Source: a virus. Taken from it: 23,551 bases of DNA. Below the pieces are notes generated by a model. That model did not search any database, was not told the DNA's origin, and worked only from the letters and a program-made list of their open reading frames with translations. Of this stretch, positions 1 through 5,883 are shown one piece after another; the first letter of the stretch is position 1; the number at the start of each line of letters is the position of its first letter. Where the stretch lies: IMG/VR virus record IMGVR_UViG_3300023119_000128, positions 1 through 23,551 of that record. The stretch is one strand, 5' to 3'. The position numbers and the translations under genes are program-made.

Positions 1-54
1 CAAGACTTCATCCACGATCTCTTCTTTAACCATGTCGTTTACTGCATTACTCAT
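1..54 (-). CDS. Hypothetical protein, N-terminal fragment (runs off window)
   Basis: The minus strand opens with ATG at 54 and stays open for 18 codons to the window edge (starts MSNAVNDMVKEEIVDEV). The upstream gene's TAA overlaps this ATG by one base (TAATG), the junction style used throughout the window, and a GAGG lies about 10 nt upstream. The visible part is acidic and hydrophilic with no recognisable motif. Function is unknown and the remainder lies outside the window. Confidence 0.6.
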   Translation of the reverse strand, partial: MSNAVNDMVKEEIVDEVL

Positions 55-392
55 TATACAATTTCCTCAAAACCAGCAAACGCAACACGATACTTGGTAG
101 TTCCAAACAACATCTGATCATTCACAGAAGTAGAACGCAATCCATACTCAACTCCACCCTCAACAGGAAGAGAAGCCATAACAGTAACATCTTCAGAGAA
201 GTCACCGTTCTGAATTACCTTACCATCGAACTCAAAGACTTGTGGTTTACTCCAAGAACCTTCGATGTTCTGTGTTTTACGAAAGGCATACTCTAATGCC
301 ATATCAGCAGAAAACTCATCTGGAACATTCACAAACGCAACAGTGCGAGGTGAATCTTCAAAAGCAGTGTGAATTACAGCAACTTGTTTCAT
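54..392 (-). CDS. Conserved-looking hypothetical protein
   Basis: This 112-residue soluble acidic protein has no signal peptide, membrane segment or recognised catalytic motif. The N-terminus (MKQVAVIHTAFEDSPRTVAF) looks like a beta-strand opening, and the middle holds a short helical patch (DMALEYAFRKTQN) followed by FEFDGKVIQNGDFSEDV. It lies in a chain of tightly packed short genes: its ATG at 392 shares one base with the stop of the gene before it, and its stop shares one base with the next ATG. It is probably read from the promoter at 624-652. I do not recognise the family. Confidence 0.7.
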   Translation of the reverse strand: MKQVAVIHTAFEDSPRTVAFVNVPDEFSADMALEYAFRKTQNIEGSWSKPQVFEFDGKVIQNGDFSEDVTVMASLPVEGGVEYGLRSTSVNDQMLFGTTKYRVAFAGFEEIV

Positions 393-592
393 TATATAAT
401 CTCCTTCACGATTTGTTTTACGAAAGAACTGATAGGCATATCTTTGACTGCACCATCAGAGTATTGAACCGTTACAAAGTCTTCTCTGTAAGGCCCGTCC
501 AATTGATCAATAACCTCAGCAGTGGCAGGTTCAAGTTTTTCTTCCAACCAGTTCCACAACTCAACTTCAAATTTCTTACCATATAGAATCAT
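392..592 (-). CDS. Small hypothetical protein
   Basis: A 66-residue protein starting MILYGKKFEVELWNWLEEKL, with no motif I recognise. The start at 592 is supported by an AGAGG Shine-Dalgarno about 7 nt upstream. It is the first gene downstream of the sigma70-like promoter at 624-652, so it leads a short transcription unit with the two genes after it. Charged, soluble, no membrane segment. Likely an early accessory protein, judging only from its promoter. Confidence 0.7.
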   Translation of the reverse strand: MILYGKKFEVELWNWLEEKLEPATAEVIDQLDGPYREDFVTVQYSDGAVKDMPISSFVKQIVKEII

Positions 593-623
593 AATTTACC
601 TCTTTCTCTCACCTTACATAGCA

Positions 624-652
624 ATATTATCAAATTGTCAATACCTTGTCAA
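624..652 (-). promoter_or_regulatory. Sigma70-type promoter with extended -10
   Basis: On the minus strand TTGACA (652-647), a 17-nt spacer and TAATAT (629-624), with TGA directly before the -10 element (extended -10, TGn). The purine-rich leader GAGAGAAAGAGGT follows, then the ATG at 592. The organisation matches the promoters at 1106-1134, 6456-6484 and 7125-7153, though the spacer sequence differs. Confidence 0.8.
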
Positions 653-660
653 GCATTATT

Positions 661-1074
661 TTACAGAATATCGGCATCCCAAACCAACTGAGCAAGTTTA
701 TCTTGCATACGATATGCTTCCTTTTCCCAAGGCAAGTCATAGTAGTCAGTTTTTTCTGGGATTGTTTTCTTTTTCCACTTCTTACCATAACAGTCCATCT
801 CTTTGCGAGCATACTGTTTAACATGAACCATCTCATGACAAATGGTAGTAATGAAATCTTTAAGAGTTAGGTTGTTTGCAACCTCAATGGTGAACTCACG
901 ATTAGTGTCTTCCATCATACACCAACCAACAGCATCGCCAGTCAGTTTCTTGATTTTCACTTCAATCTCTAAAGTGCGAAATCTAGGAAGTAGAGCAGAA
1001 ATCATCTCATGAACAACCTTTTCTGCGATTGCTCTCTGGAACTTGTTTCCACCAGTGACTTCAATGTAGTTCAT
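661..1074 (-). CDS. SprT-like zinc metallopeptidase-type protein
   Basis: This 137-residue protein carries the zinc-binding motif HEMVH at residues 80-84 (H80, E81, H84) in a hydrophobic helix (DFITTICHEMVHVKQY), followed by an acidic PWEKEA element near residue 115 that could supply a third ligand. This is the SprT-like/zincin arrangement often found as a small stand-alone protein in marine T4-like phages. Substrate is unknown; SprT-family proteins include proteases acting on DNA-protein crosslinks, but that role here is inference. The start has an AGAGG site 7 nt upstream. The gene is the only one directly under the strong promoter at 1106-1134. Confidence 0.8.
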   Translation of the reverse strand: MNYIEVTGGNKFQRAIAEKVVHEMISALLPRFRTLEIEVKIKKLTGDAVGWCMMEDTNREFTIEVANNLTLKDFITTICHEMVHVKQYARKEMDCYGKKWKKKTIPEKTDYYDLPWEKEAYRMQDKLAQLVWDADIL

Positions 1075-1105
1075 AAAAACACCTCTTTTCTCAAACTATA
1101 TGTAT

Positions 1106-1134
1106 ATTATATGTTATCAGAACAACCTTGTCAA
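1106..1134 (-). promoter_or_regulatory. Consensus sigma70 promoter (cassette copy 1)
   Basis: Minus strand: TTGACA (1134-1129), 17-nt spacer, TATAAT (1111-1106), a perfect match to the bacterial housekeeping consensus. The spacer ends TTGTTCTGATAACA, and GTGC precedes the -35 box. Both features recur at 6456-6484 and 7125-7153. It drives the SprT-like gene and lies just after the terminator hairpin at 1147-1185. Confidence 0.9.
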
Positions 1135-1146
1135 GCACTTTTTGCT

Positions 1147-1185
1147 AAAAAAAAGCCCTGTAAAATCAACGACTTACAGGGCTTT
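1147..1185 (-). terminator. Rho-independent terminator
   Basis: Perfect 12-bp inverted repeat: AAAGCCCTGTAA (1152-1163) and TTACAGGGCTTT (1174-1185) with a 10-nt loop. Read on the minus strand it is followed by a run of Ts (eight in total, counting the end of the stem). It closes the endolysin/small-RNA transcription unit. The central 26 nt differ at one position from the terminator at 7177-7215. Confidence 0.9.
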
Positions 1186-1246
1186 AAAGGGTATGGTGAG
1201 AACAACTTGAGAGAGAGTTGAGAGAGAGGTGTCGCCCTCACCATTC
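1147..1246 (-). ncRNA. Putative phage small RNA (~100 nt)
   Basis: A promoter-like pair at 1251-1279 would start transcription near 1246-1244, and the strong terminator ends it near 1147, giving an RNA of about 100 nt with no credible ORF. It can fold with an outer stem AUGGUGAG (1244-1237) / CUCACCAU (1200-1193), an inner stem CAACU/AGUUG around a CU-rich loop, and the terminator hairpin. The CU-rich stretch ACCUCUCUCUCAACU (about 1230-1216) is nearly complementary to the purine-rich leader GUUGAGAGAAAGAGGU of the gene at 7093, and less fully to other leaders. Existence and antisense role are inferred; it could instead be only the endolysin mRNA's 3' untranslated region. Confidence 0.45.
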
Positions 1247-1250
1247 TTTT

Positions 1251-1279
1251 ATAGTATCCGAAAGGACACTAAATGTCAA
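1251..1279 (-). promoter_or_regulatory. Possible promoter for small RNA, overlapping endolysin stop
   Basis: Minus strand: TTGACA (1279-1274) overlapping the endolysin TGA stop codon, a 17-nt spacer, then TACTAT (1256-1251). The -35 box is perfect; the -10 box matches 4 of 6 positions. No protein gene follows before the terminator, which is why an RNA product is suggested. Confidence 0.5.
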
Positions 1280-1785
1280 CACATTTTTAGTGCTTCTTCT
1301 GTGGTTTCTTTAACTCTGCGAGTCCAACCACGCCCAAAGGTTTCAAATGTGGAAAGTTGCTCATAGTATCCTTGTCGAGCATCTTGATACGCCTTGATGG
1401 TTTCTTCCAAACCATTCTCTTCGACATATGCATTTACCTGTCGTAAAGTGTTAGGGCCAATAGCACCATCAGCACCGGCACCAACAAGAGTTTGTAGATA
1501 CTTAGCGGCTCGCCCAGTGCCAGCATTAACACCGAAATCGAACACACACAGATCCAAACCACTAGGTAGTTCATCGCCTTTTACCCTTCCCCAATAATTC
1601 TTTTCATAGATAGGTGCGACATCTTCAACCGTTAGGTCTTTCATGTCCTTAGTTCCACCCCATTCTTCATAGACTCTTTTAGTGACTCCAAGATTGGTTT
1701 CACCGCCGGGGTCTTTTGGATGGTTCACATACCCACCTTCATGGTGAAGTATCATTTCCAAGCAATGTTGATAATTTTCTTTCAT
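1276..1785 (-). CDS. Endolysin, GH108-type N-acetylmuramidase
   Basis: The 169-residue protein has the GH108 signature near its N-terminus: HHEGGYVNHPKDPGGETNLG, with E16 as the likely catalytic acid. The C-terminal half (GADGAIGPNTLRQVNAY onward) looks like the small peptidoglycan-binding domain usual in this family. It should cut the glycan strands of peptidoglycan during lysis. An ATG 33 nt upstream is in frame, but the start at 1785 is preferred because AAGGAG lies 5 nt before it. No signal peptide is visible, so a holin would be needed for export. The spanin genes lie far away at 14670-15393. Confidence 0.9.
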   Translation of the reverse strand: MKENYQHCLEMILHHEGGYVNHPKDPGGETNLGVTKRVYEEWGGTKDMKDLTVEDVAPIYEKNYWGRVKGDELPSGLDLCVFDFGVNAGTGRAAKYLQTLVGAGADGAIGPNTLRQVNAYVEENGLEETIKAYQDARQGYYEQLSTFETFGRGWTRRVKETTEEALKMC

Positions 1786-1786
1786 A

Positions 1787-2239
1787 TTAACTCCTTGTAA
1801 AATTATCAGTCCAACCAAATGCTTCTTTGACTACATTTTCAGATAATCCTTTATACACTTGGTGCAGTTTCTTATCCTTAGCGTCAACAAGAAGTTGCGC
1901 CTCAGATGAATGTAATCCTTCCAAAATTTGGATGAAAAGATTTTCTCGTTTGAACTGAGGCAATTGGTCATCACCCCCTTTAATAAAACGATATAGTTTT
2001 TTTGCTTCTCTACGCAAAACCGTATGTTCAGTTCCTTCTTCAGCATTATTCGCTGTGTAAGGAACTTCACCTTCTGGAATCAACCAAACGATATTTGGAT
2101 CGAATGATGATTTCAAAACCATACGAAGCGGTTCGCAATCATATTCTTTAAGAAGTTCAACCTTCTTATCCTTAGTTTTTGCGTTATGAACTTTCTTTAG
2201 AACCTCAGAAAGTAGAGGTGTATATGTGTCTTTTGCCAT
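1787..2239 (-). CDS. Conserved T4-like phage protein next to RNase H (DUF6433-like)
   Basis: This 150-residue charged, helical protein begins MAKDTYTPLLSEVLKKVHNA. It has the look of a protein found beside RNase H in marine T4-like phages, and I tentatively associate it with DUF6433. In T4 the neighbourhood of rnh encodes DNA-binding and late-transcription factors (dsbA, gp33), so a DNA- or transcription-related role is plausible but not shown. The start at 2239 has GGAG 9 nt upstream, inside the last codons of rnh. An alternative ATG at 2260 overlaps rnh and lacks a good ribosome site. Confidence 0.8.
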   Translation of the reverse strand: MAKDTYTPLLSEVLKKVHNAKTKDKKVELLKEYDCEPLRMVLKSSFDPNIVWLIPEGEVPYTANNAEEGTEHTVLRREAKKLYRFIKGGDDQLPQFKRENLFIQILEGLHSSEAQLLVDAKDKKLHQVYKGLSENVVKEAFGWTDNFTRS

Positions 2240-2240
2240 A

Positions 2241-3101
2241 TTAAAAGTCTCCAATGTCATTCATGAGATTTTTCAATCTCTTTTGTATGAAATAATTTAG
2301 TAGTTTTGATCTTTCACCTTTCGGTGGTTTCTCATATTCAACAAGAATCCTATCCTTCAAGTCACTTGGAATACACTCCAAATCAATCAAAGTTTTGTTG
2401 CGTTGATAATTTCTCATCATTTCCTCTGAGCAAAAATCTTCTGGTTCAAGGCCTACCCAAGTTTCCAGTTTCTTTTTTGCAAGAGGGCGTTGACGCAACT
2501 CATCTACAAATGTATTGTCAGACGATAAGAAGTTAGGAATACCATCACTCCTGTCGCCTTTCAATATATGTTCCTTAATATATATGCGAGGGTCTTGCCC
2601 ATTAACAAACTTCTTGAGCACTGGTGAATATTGTTTTACAAAGTTGTGTTTCTGCAACTGTATAAAATCCTTGTCACCAGACAAGATAAGAACATTTTCA
2701 AATGCAGATGGTGTTTTAGAAACATAATCAATTACAGCAGCAATACAATCGTCTGCCTCTGCACCCTCTACTTCTAGAACTTTATATGGGAAGTTGTCTC
2801 TGATTTCATCACGAATATTATTCAGTGTTTCAAAGATAGTTGTCCAATCAAGTCCAGACGCTTCTCTATCTTTCTTACGATTAGATTTATAGTTGGGGAA
2901 GAAATCTCTTCTCCAATACTTCTTGCTATCGTAACAAAGAACTAACTCACCATACTCTTCACTGAACCTAGAGCGATACATACGCAACGAGTTCAATACC
3001 ATATGGCGAACCAGATTTTCATCGACATCATTCTGTCGTTTTGAACCGATGGACATCATCAAATTGCTGATGGTCACTTGGTTCATGTCAACAAGTATCA
3101 T
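2241..3101 (-). CDS. rnh: T4-type RNase H (5'-3' exonuclease, FEN/PIN fold)
   Basis: The 286-residue protein matches T4 RNase H in length and motif order: MILVDMN at the N-terminus (metal-binding Asp), a basic helical-arch region RRDFFPNYKSNRKK (near residues 64-77), EGAEADDC (near 112-119), LSGDKDF (near 139-145) and GDRSDGIPNF near residue 190. These acidic clusters bind the two metal ions of the FEN family. The enzyme removes RNA primers and adjacent DNA from Okazaki fragments, working with the phage polymerase and the gp61 primase encoded at 12548-13567. It has its own promoter at 3134-3162, just after tRNA-Gly. Confidence 0.92.
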   Translation of the reverse strand: MILVDMNQVTISNLMMSIGSKRQNDVDENLVRHMVLNSLRMYRSRFSEEYGELVLCYDSKKYWRRDFFPNYKSNRKKDREASGLDWTTIFETLNNIRDEIRDNFPYKVLEVEGAEADDCIAAVIDYVSKTPSAFENVLILSGDKDFIQLQKHNFVKQYSPVLKKFVNGQDPRIYIKEHILKGDRSDGIPNFLSSDNTFVDELRQRPLAKKKLETWVGLEPEDFCSEEMMRNYQRNKTLIDLECIPSDLKDRILVEYEKPPKGERSKLLNYFIQKRLKNLMNDIGDF

Positions 3102-3133
3102 GGTATTTTCACCTTATATTTTCATAGTTTTAT

Positions 3134-3162
3134 ATATTAACCCATGACAATAATAATGTCAA
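3134..3162 (-). promoter_or_regulatory. Sigma70-type promoter for rnh
   Basis: Minus strand: TTGACA (3162-3157), a 17-nt spacer and TAATAT (3139-3134). It lies between the 3' end of tRNA-Gly (3171) and the rnh start (3101), so it can restart transcription after tRNA processing. The spacer is unrelated to that of the three-copy cassette family. Confidence 0.8.
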
Positions 3163-3170
3163 TAGATTTT

Positions 3171-3244
3171 TGGAGCGGGCAAGGAGAATCGAACTCCTAG
3201 CATCAGATTGGAAATCTGAGGTATTACCATTATACGATGCCCGC
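3171..3244 (-). tRNA. tRNA-Gly (UCC)
   Basis: The minus strand folds as a full cloverleaf. The acceptor stem is GCGGGCA/TGCCCGC, the anticodon stem TCAGA/TCTGA encloses loop TTTCCAA (anticodon UCC, reading GGA), and the T-arm has GTTCGATTC. The 3' CCA is encoded (3173-3171). It is one nucleotide from tRNA-Thr and likely processed from the same transcript. Confidence 0.95.
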
Positions 3245-3245
3245 A

Positions 3246-3320
3246 TGGTGCCGCTGAAAGGAATCGAACCTCCAACCTACTGATTACAAATCAGTTGCTC
3301 TACCGTTGAGCCACAGCGGC
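3246..3320 (-). tRNA. tRNA-Thr (UGU)
   Basis: Cloverleaf on the minus strand with acceptor GCCGCTG/CAGCGGC, D-arm GGCTC..GAGC, and anticodon stem ACTGA/TCAGT with loop TTTGTAA (anticodon UGU, reading ACA). The T-loop is TTCGATT and the 3' CCA is encoded (3248-3246). It begins directly after the stop codon of the gene at 3322-3699. Confidence 0.95.
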
Positions 3321-3321
3321 G

Positions 3322-3699
3322 TTATTCTTTATCATCTCCAATAAATTCTTCCAATGCTTCCATATCAAACCTAGTATAGAGTCCTTGTGTTTCATCGTGT
3401 GCAGACTCTACAAACAAATCTACTAATCCTTGCATTGGATGTTTAATTCCCATATCCCTATAAACTGTAGACTTGACCAATTCAATCAAAAACCCAATAT
3501 CTCTAATAAAGTTAGGGTCACTAGTATCAACCTCATTCTCACCCATGTTGTGAATTAAGTTGACAACCAATCCTTCTGTAAGATGGTCTGCAAACTTCAA
3601 ATCAGTGTGTAACTGTAAAGCAGTATCATCAATATGAACTGGATTTTTTGGATCGAGTTTCAATGGAAACTGAATGACCTTACCTTTTTCGTCTGGCAT
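3322..3699 (-). CDS. Hypothetical protein between bS21 region and tRNAs
   Basis: An acidic protein of about 125 residues starting MPDEKGKVIQFPLKLDPKNP, with a helical C-terminal half (IRDIGFLIELVKSTVYRDMG). No catalytic motif or membrane segment is visible. The frame is open further upstream to an ATG at 3792, but that would overlap the preceding gene by over 100 nt. The starts at 3708 (MVTMPDE) or 3699 are more economical, and neither has an ideally spaced ribosome site. Overlap with the previous gene is about 20 nt. I do not recognise the family. Confidence 0.65.
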   Translation of the reverse strand: MPDEKGKVIQFPLKLDPKNPVHIDDTALQLHTDLKFADHLTEGLVVNLIHNMGENEVDTSDPNFIRDIGFLIELVKSTVYRDMGIKHPMQGLVDLFVESAHDETQGLYTRFDMEALEEFIGDDKE

Positions 3700-4213
3700 A
3701 GTAACCATCTTCCTCTTCCATCTCTCTAGTCCATTCGGTCTGTAAATCGGGATACCAAGTCCCGATATTCCGTTTTGGTGTTCCATCTTCATGGTATGCC
3801 ATGACTAGACAGATATTCTTAACTCTGTTCTGTTGGTATTCGCCCCAAAACATATCCAACCAAATTCCTGTTCTAAGGTATGTTTCCATATTACGAACAT
3901 AACCTTCATGTTGAAGTTGTTTTGCCAACGCACCTTTAACATTCTTTCGTGCGGCAGCCCGTTCTGCGGCCGCAAGTCCTTTTTGTGTCTTAATCCACTC
4001 TTTGACTTTTTTATGTGACCAAGCATGATCGTCACCCTTTGCCAAAACATCTGGGTGAATAGATTTATATTCTGGGGGATTTTCTTTTAGTCGTTTTTCA
4101 CGAGCCTTCGCAAGGCGCTCTGCAGCGGCCTTCTTCTGCTCTTCTGACATAGGTTTTCGGGTTTTTCTCTTTTTAGTAAGAGTGGCGTCTGTTTCGACTT
4201 TACGCCTTGCCAT
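3680..4213 (-). CDS. Basic conserved phage protein, possibly nucleic-acid binding
   Basis: This 177-residue protein has a very basic N-terminal third (MARRKVETDATLTKKRKTRK, then a Lys/Arg/Ala helix near residues 26-43). A core with HAWSHKKVKEWIKTQK and NMETYLRTGIWLDMFWGEYQ follows, then an acidic tail. The architecture (basic tail, helical core) looks like a conserved protein of marine T4-like phages, but I cannot assign a function. GAGGTG about 5-8 nt before the ATG supports the start. It follows bS21 by 18 nt and is likely co-transcribed with it. Confidence 0.8.
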   Translation of the reverse strand: MARRKVETDATLTKKRKTRKPMSEEQKKAAAERLAKAREKRLKENPPEYKSIHPDVLAKGDDHAWSHKKVKEWIKTQKGLAAAERAAARKNVKGALAKQLQHEGYVRNMETYLRTGIWLDMFWGEYQQNRVKNICLVMAYHEDGTPKRNIGTWYPDLQTEWTREMEEEDGYYARRKR

Positions 4214-4231
4214 AGTATCACCTCAAAAAAA

Positions 4232-4501
4232 TTAGTAACCAAGTTCATCCATTCTCTTCTGCATCTTTCGTTTATATCTTCTAGTTGCAGCAGCCTTTGC
4301 CTTTCGGCGTTTTGTTCCTCTACTTTCGTAGAAACTTCTTTCTCTAAGTTCTTGAAAAAGACCATCTTTAATCAACTTCTTTTTCAAGACCCTCAATGCA
4401 CCATTCACATCATCGTTACGAACTGTAACTGTCAAACCTTGCGGTTTTTCTTCTTTATTAAATTTTTTTCTCTTAAAATTATTATTATATTGTCTATACA
4501 T
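4232..4501 (-). CDS. rpsU: Phage-encoded ribosomal protein bS21
   Basis: Residues 23-75 match the bS21 family: LTVTVRNDDVNGALRVLKKK corresponds to the bacterial VxVRxxExxxxALRRFKR strand/helix, ELRERSFYES to the conserved VRRREFYE, and RGTKRRKAKAAATRRYKRK to the basic C-terminal helix. bS21 sits on the 30S platform near the anti-Shine-Dalgarno helix and affects initiation. Viral bS21 copies are known in marine phages and are thought to enter host ribosomes. The protein has an N-terminal extension of about 20 polar/basic residues relative to cellular bS21. GAGG lies 5 nt before the ATG. It sits among tRNA genes. Confidence 0.9.
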   Translation of the reverse strand: MYRQYNNNFKRKKFNKEEKPQGLTVTVRNDDVNGALRVLKKKLIKDGLFQELRERSFYESRGTKRRKAKAAATRRYKRKMQKRMDELGY

Positions 4502-4521
4502 TATATCCTCATATTAGTAGT

Positions 4522-4598
<77 letters not shown>

Positions 4599-4619
4599 AT
4601 TTCTTAACCCAACTAGTTA

Positions 4620-5078
4620 CTACTTCGTAAACCTTAGAGCATATCTTTTTCCATCCTCATAGAATATGATCACACTGTGAGAATAAACTTCATATGTCTC
4701 TGTAGTATATGTAGTATTGTTAGAACATCTCTGTTCTTGTCGATACCCAACAATCTGTTGATTACGATTTTTTGCGTTGTTATTACCAATGATAGCACCT
4801 GTCATAGCACCAATGCCTGTTGCGGCCTGTTTACCACCACCTTTACCAATCTGGTTGCCAATAACTCCACCAATAATACCACCAATAATCATATCACCAG
4901 TAGTATCTACATTACCCTGTCCATAAATTGGAACATCAACCGTAGAGCATACTTTTTCAGTATGTGGTATCTGTTTCGTTATGGTTTTATATTCGTCCAT
5001 CACTTTAACATTCTCTGCAGCAAATACTGGTGCAGAAATCATTGATGCGATAGCAGACGCAATTACAAGTTTTTTCAT
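4620..5078 (-). CDS. Exported glycine-zipper (17 kDa antigen-like) protein
   Basis: The 152-residue protein has a clear signal peptide (MKKLVIASAIASMISAPVFA, cleavage predicted after A20). Its central glycine zipper (about residues 58-100, GGIIGGVIGNQIGKGGG then ATGIGAMTGAIIGN) resembles the two-helix membrane region of bacterial 17 kDa surface antigen/SlyB-like proteins. There is no lipobox Cys at the cleavage site, so it is not a typical lipoprotein. Two other cysteines (near 44 and 118) could form a periplasmic disulfide. It would act at the host envelope; stabilisation or superinfection block are only guesses. AAGGAG sits 5 nt before the ATG, at the end of the previous gene. Confidence 0.8.
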   Translation of the reverse strand: MKKLVIASAIASMISAPVFAAENVKVMDEYKTITKQIPHTEKVCSTVDVPIYGQGNVDTTGDMIIGGIIGGVIGNQIGKGGGKQAATGIGAMTGAIIGNNNAKNRNQQIVGYRQEQRCSNNTTYTTETYEVYSHSVIIFYEDGKRYALRFTK

Positions 5079-5080
5079 TT

Positions 5081-5230
5081 TTACTCCTTAACTTCCATTA
5101 CAAATTCACCTGTTCCAAAAAGTTCATAACCACCCTTACACTTGGTGATTTTTACATAGGTTTCTAAAACAGCACACATTTCTTTAGCGGCGGCAATTGC
5201 CTCCTCTAGAGTTTCATAATAAACATACAT
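5081..5230 (-). CDS. Small hypothetical protein, possibly truncated
   Basis: A 49-residue ORF (begins MYVYYETLEEAIAAAKEMCA) ending two bases before the next gene's ATG. The amphipathic helix and the phrase YETLEEAIAAA look like a real small phage protein. The same frame continues upstream as protein-like sequence (WEFNYEEE) but is broken by a TGA 12 nt before this ATG. No strong ribosome site precedes 5230, while GGGAG sits before a different-frame ATG at about 5253. The gene may be decayed, recoded or misread. The promoter at 5278-5306 lies directly upstream. Confidence 0.5.
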   Translation of the reverse strand: MYVYYETLEEAIAAAKEMCAVLETYVKITKCKGGYELFGTGEFVMEVKE

Positions 5231-5277
5231 CCAATTTTCTCACTCTTCTTCATAATTAAACTCCCAAATTACATTCC

Positions 5278-5306
5278 ATATTACCAAATCCTAAACTACT
5301 TGTCAA
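5278..5306 (-). promoter_or_regulatory. Sigma70-type promoter overlapping preceding stop codon
   Basis: Minus strand: TTGACA (5306-5301), 17-nt spacer, TAATAT (5283-5278). The -35 box lies in the last codons of the gene at 5296-5493, and the spacer contains its TAG stop. It would drive the small ORF at 5081-5230, the glycine-zipper gene and possibly tRNA-Arg/bS21. Confidence 0.75.
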
Positions 5307-5493
5307 GCGGAATAAGCTCTTTTTCGCCATTTTCTTCGTCAACCTTAACTTTGATATAATTGTTTCTTTCCAACATATCTAGGGTTGCTTCAATGGCACC
5401 TTCAACCTTAAACTTCTGTCCTTGATACCTTCCAAAGTAATAGAAGGCAGCAAGACAGATTGTTGCAATAATTGAATGTTCTATAGCAGTCAT
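5296..5493 (-). CDS. Small single-pass membrane protein
   Basis: A 65-residue protein with one N-terminal hydrophobic segment (about residues 6-20, HSIIATICLAAFYYF) followed by a charged soluble tail (KFKVEGAIEATLDMLERNNY and an acidic end). Probably inserted in the inner membrane with a cytoplasmic tail. GAGG sits about 6 nt before the ATG. It is part of the small-gene chain from 6426 downward. No family is recognised; proteins of this shape are common in T4-like phages. Confidence 0.7.
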   Translation of the reverse strand: MTAIEHSIIATICLAAFYYFGRYQGQKFKVEGAIEATLDMLERNNYIKVKVDEENGEKELIPLDK

Positions 5494-5497
5494 TTGA

Positions 5498-5713
5498 TTA
5501 CCTCTCTAGGATTACATAATCGCCAAAGTATTTATCAAACACTGAGACAAGGTTTTCGTAATCTCCAGATTTCATCTCTTCAATGATATTGGCGCCATTG
5601 AGTCCTAACTGTTTTGCAAACCTACTTGCATTTGCCATTAGGGCAAAAGCATTACCCTCTGGGCCAGTTAGGTCAATGACAATCTCATTAGACAGCGATT
5701 TTGAGCGAATCAT
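5498..5713 (-). CDS. Small hypothetical protein
   Basis: The 71-residue protein has a helical core: EIVIDLTGPEGNAFALMANA then SRFAKQLGLNGANIIEEM. The frame is open ten codons further up (ATG at 5743), but 5713 is chosen because AGGAG lies 7 nt before it. It overlaps the previous gene by 26 nt and precedes the membrane protein gene by 4 nt. The phrase LTGPEGNAFALM looks conserved, but I cannot name a family. Confidence 0.7.
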   Translation of the reverse strand: MIRSKSLSNEIVIDLTGPEGNAFALMANASRFAKQLGLNGANIIEEMKSGDYENLVSVFDKYFGDYVILER

Positions 5714-5882
5714 TTGCGAACTCCTTTTCCATTTCATATTCAAATTTACGAACTATGTCCTTCTTCTCAATGAGAAGTTTCTCTACTGCCCACAGAGCAG
5801 CATATTTCTCATCAGAAGCACCCTCGTTCATTGCAATTACAAGATTCTCTAGAACCTCAATATCACGAATCACATCATTCAT
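5688..5882 (-). CDS. Small helical hypothetical protein
   Basis: A 64-residue, highly helical, charged protein (MNDVIRDIEVLENLVIAMNE, later EKLLIEKKDIVRKFEYEMEK). GGAGG lies about 9 nt before the ATG, within the end of the previous gene whose TAA is one base away. Its end overlaps the next gene's start region. No motif is recognised; translational coupling along this cluster is likely. Confidence 0.65.
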   Translation of the reverse strand: MNDVIRDIEVLENLVIAMNEGASDEKYAALWAVEKLLIEKKDIVRKFEYEMEKEFANDSLKIAV

Positions 5883-5883
5883 C

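Noticed and set aside
242-586. Plus-strand frame of 114 codons over the first genes
   Set aside because: Antisense to two well-packed minus-strand genes and no promoter or ribosome site on the plus strand.
1993-2070. Alternative-frame ORF within 1787-2239
   Set aside because: Shadow frame with skewed composition, fully covered by the conserved gene.
4432-4437. TTGACA on the minus strand inside the bS21 gene
   Set aside because: No acceptable -10 box at 16-18 nt; the site is coding sequence.
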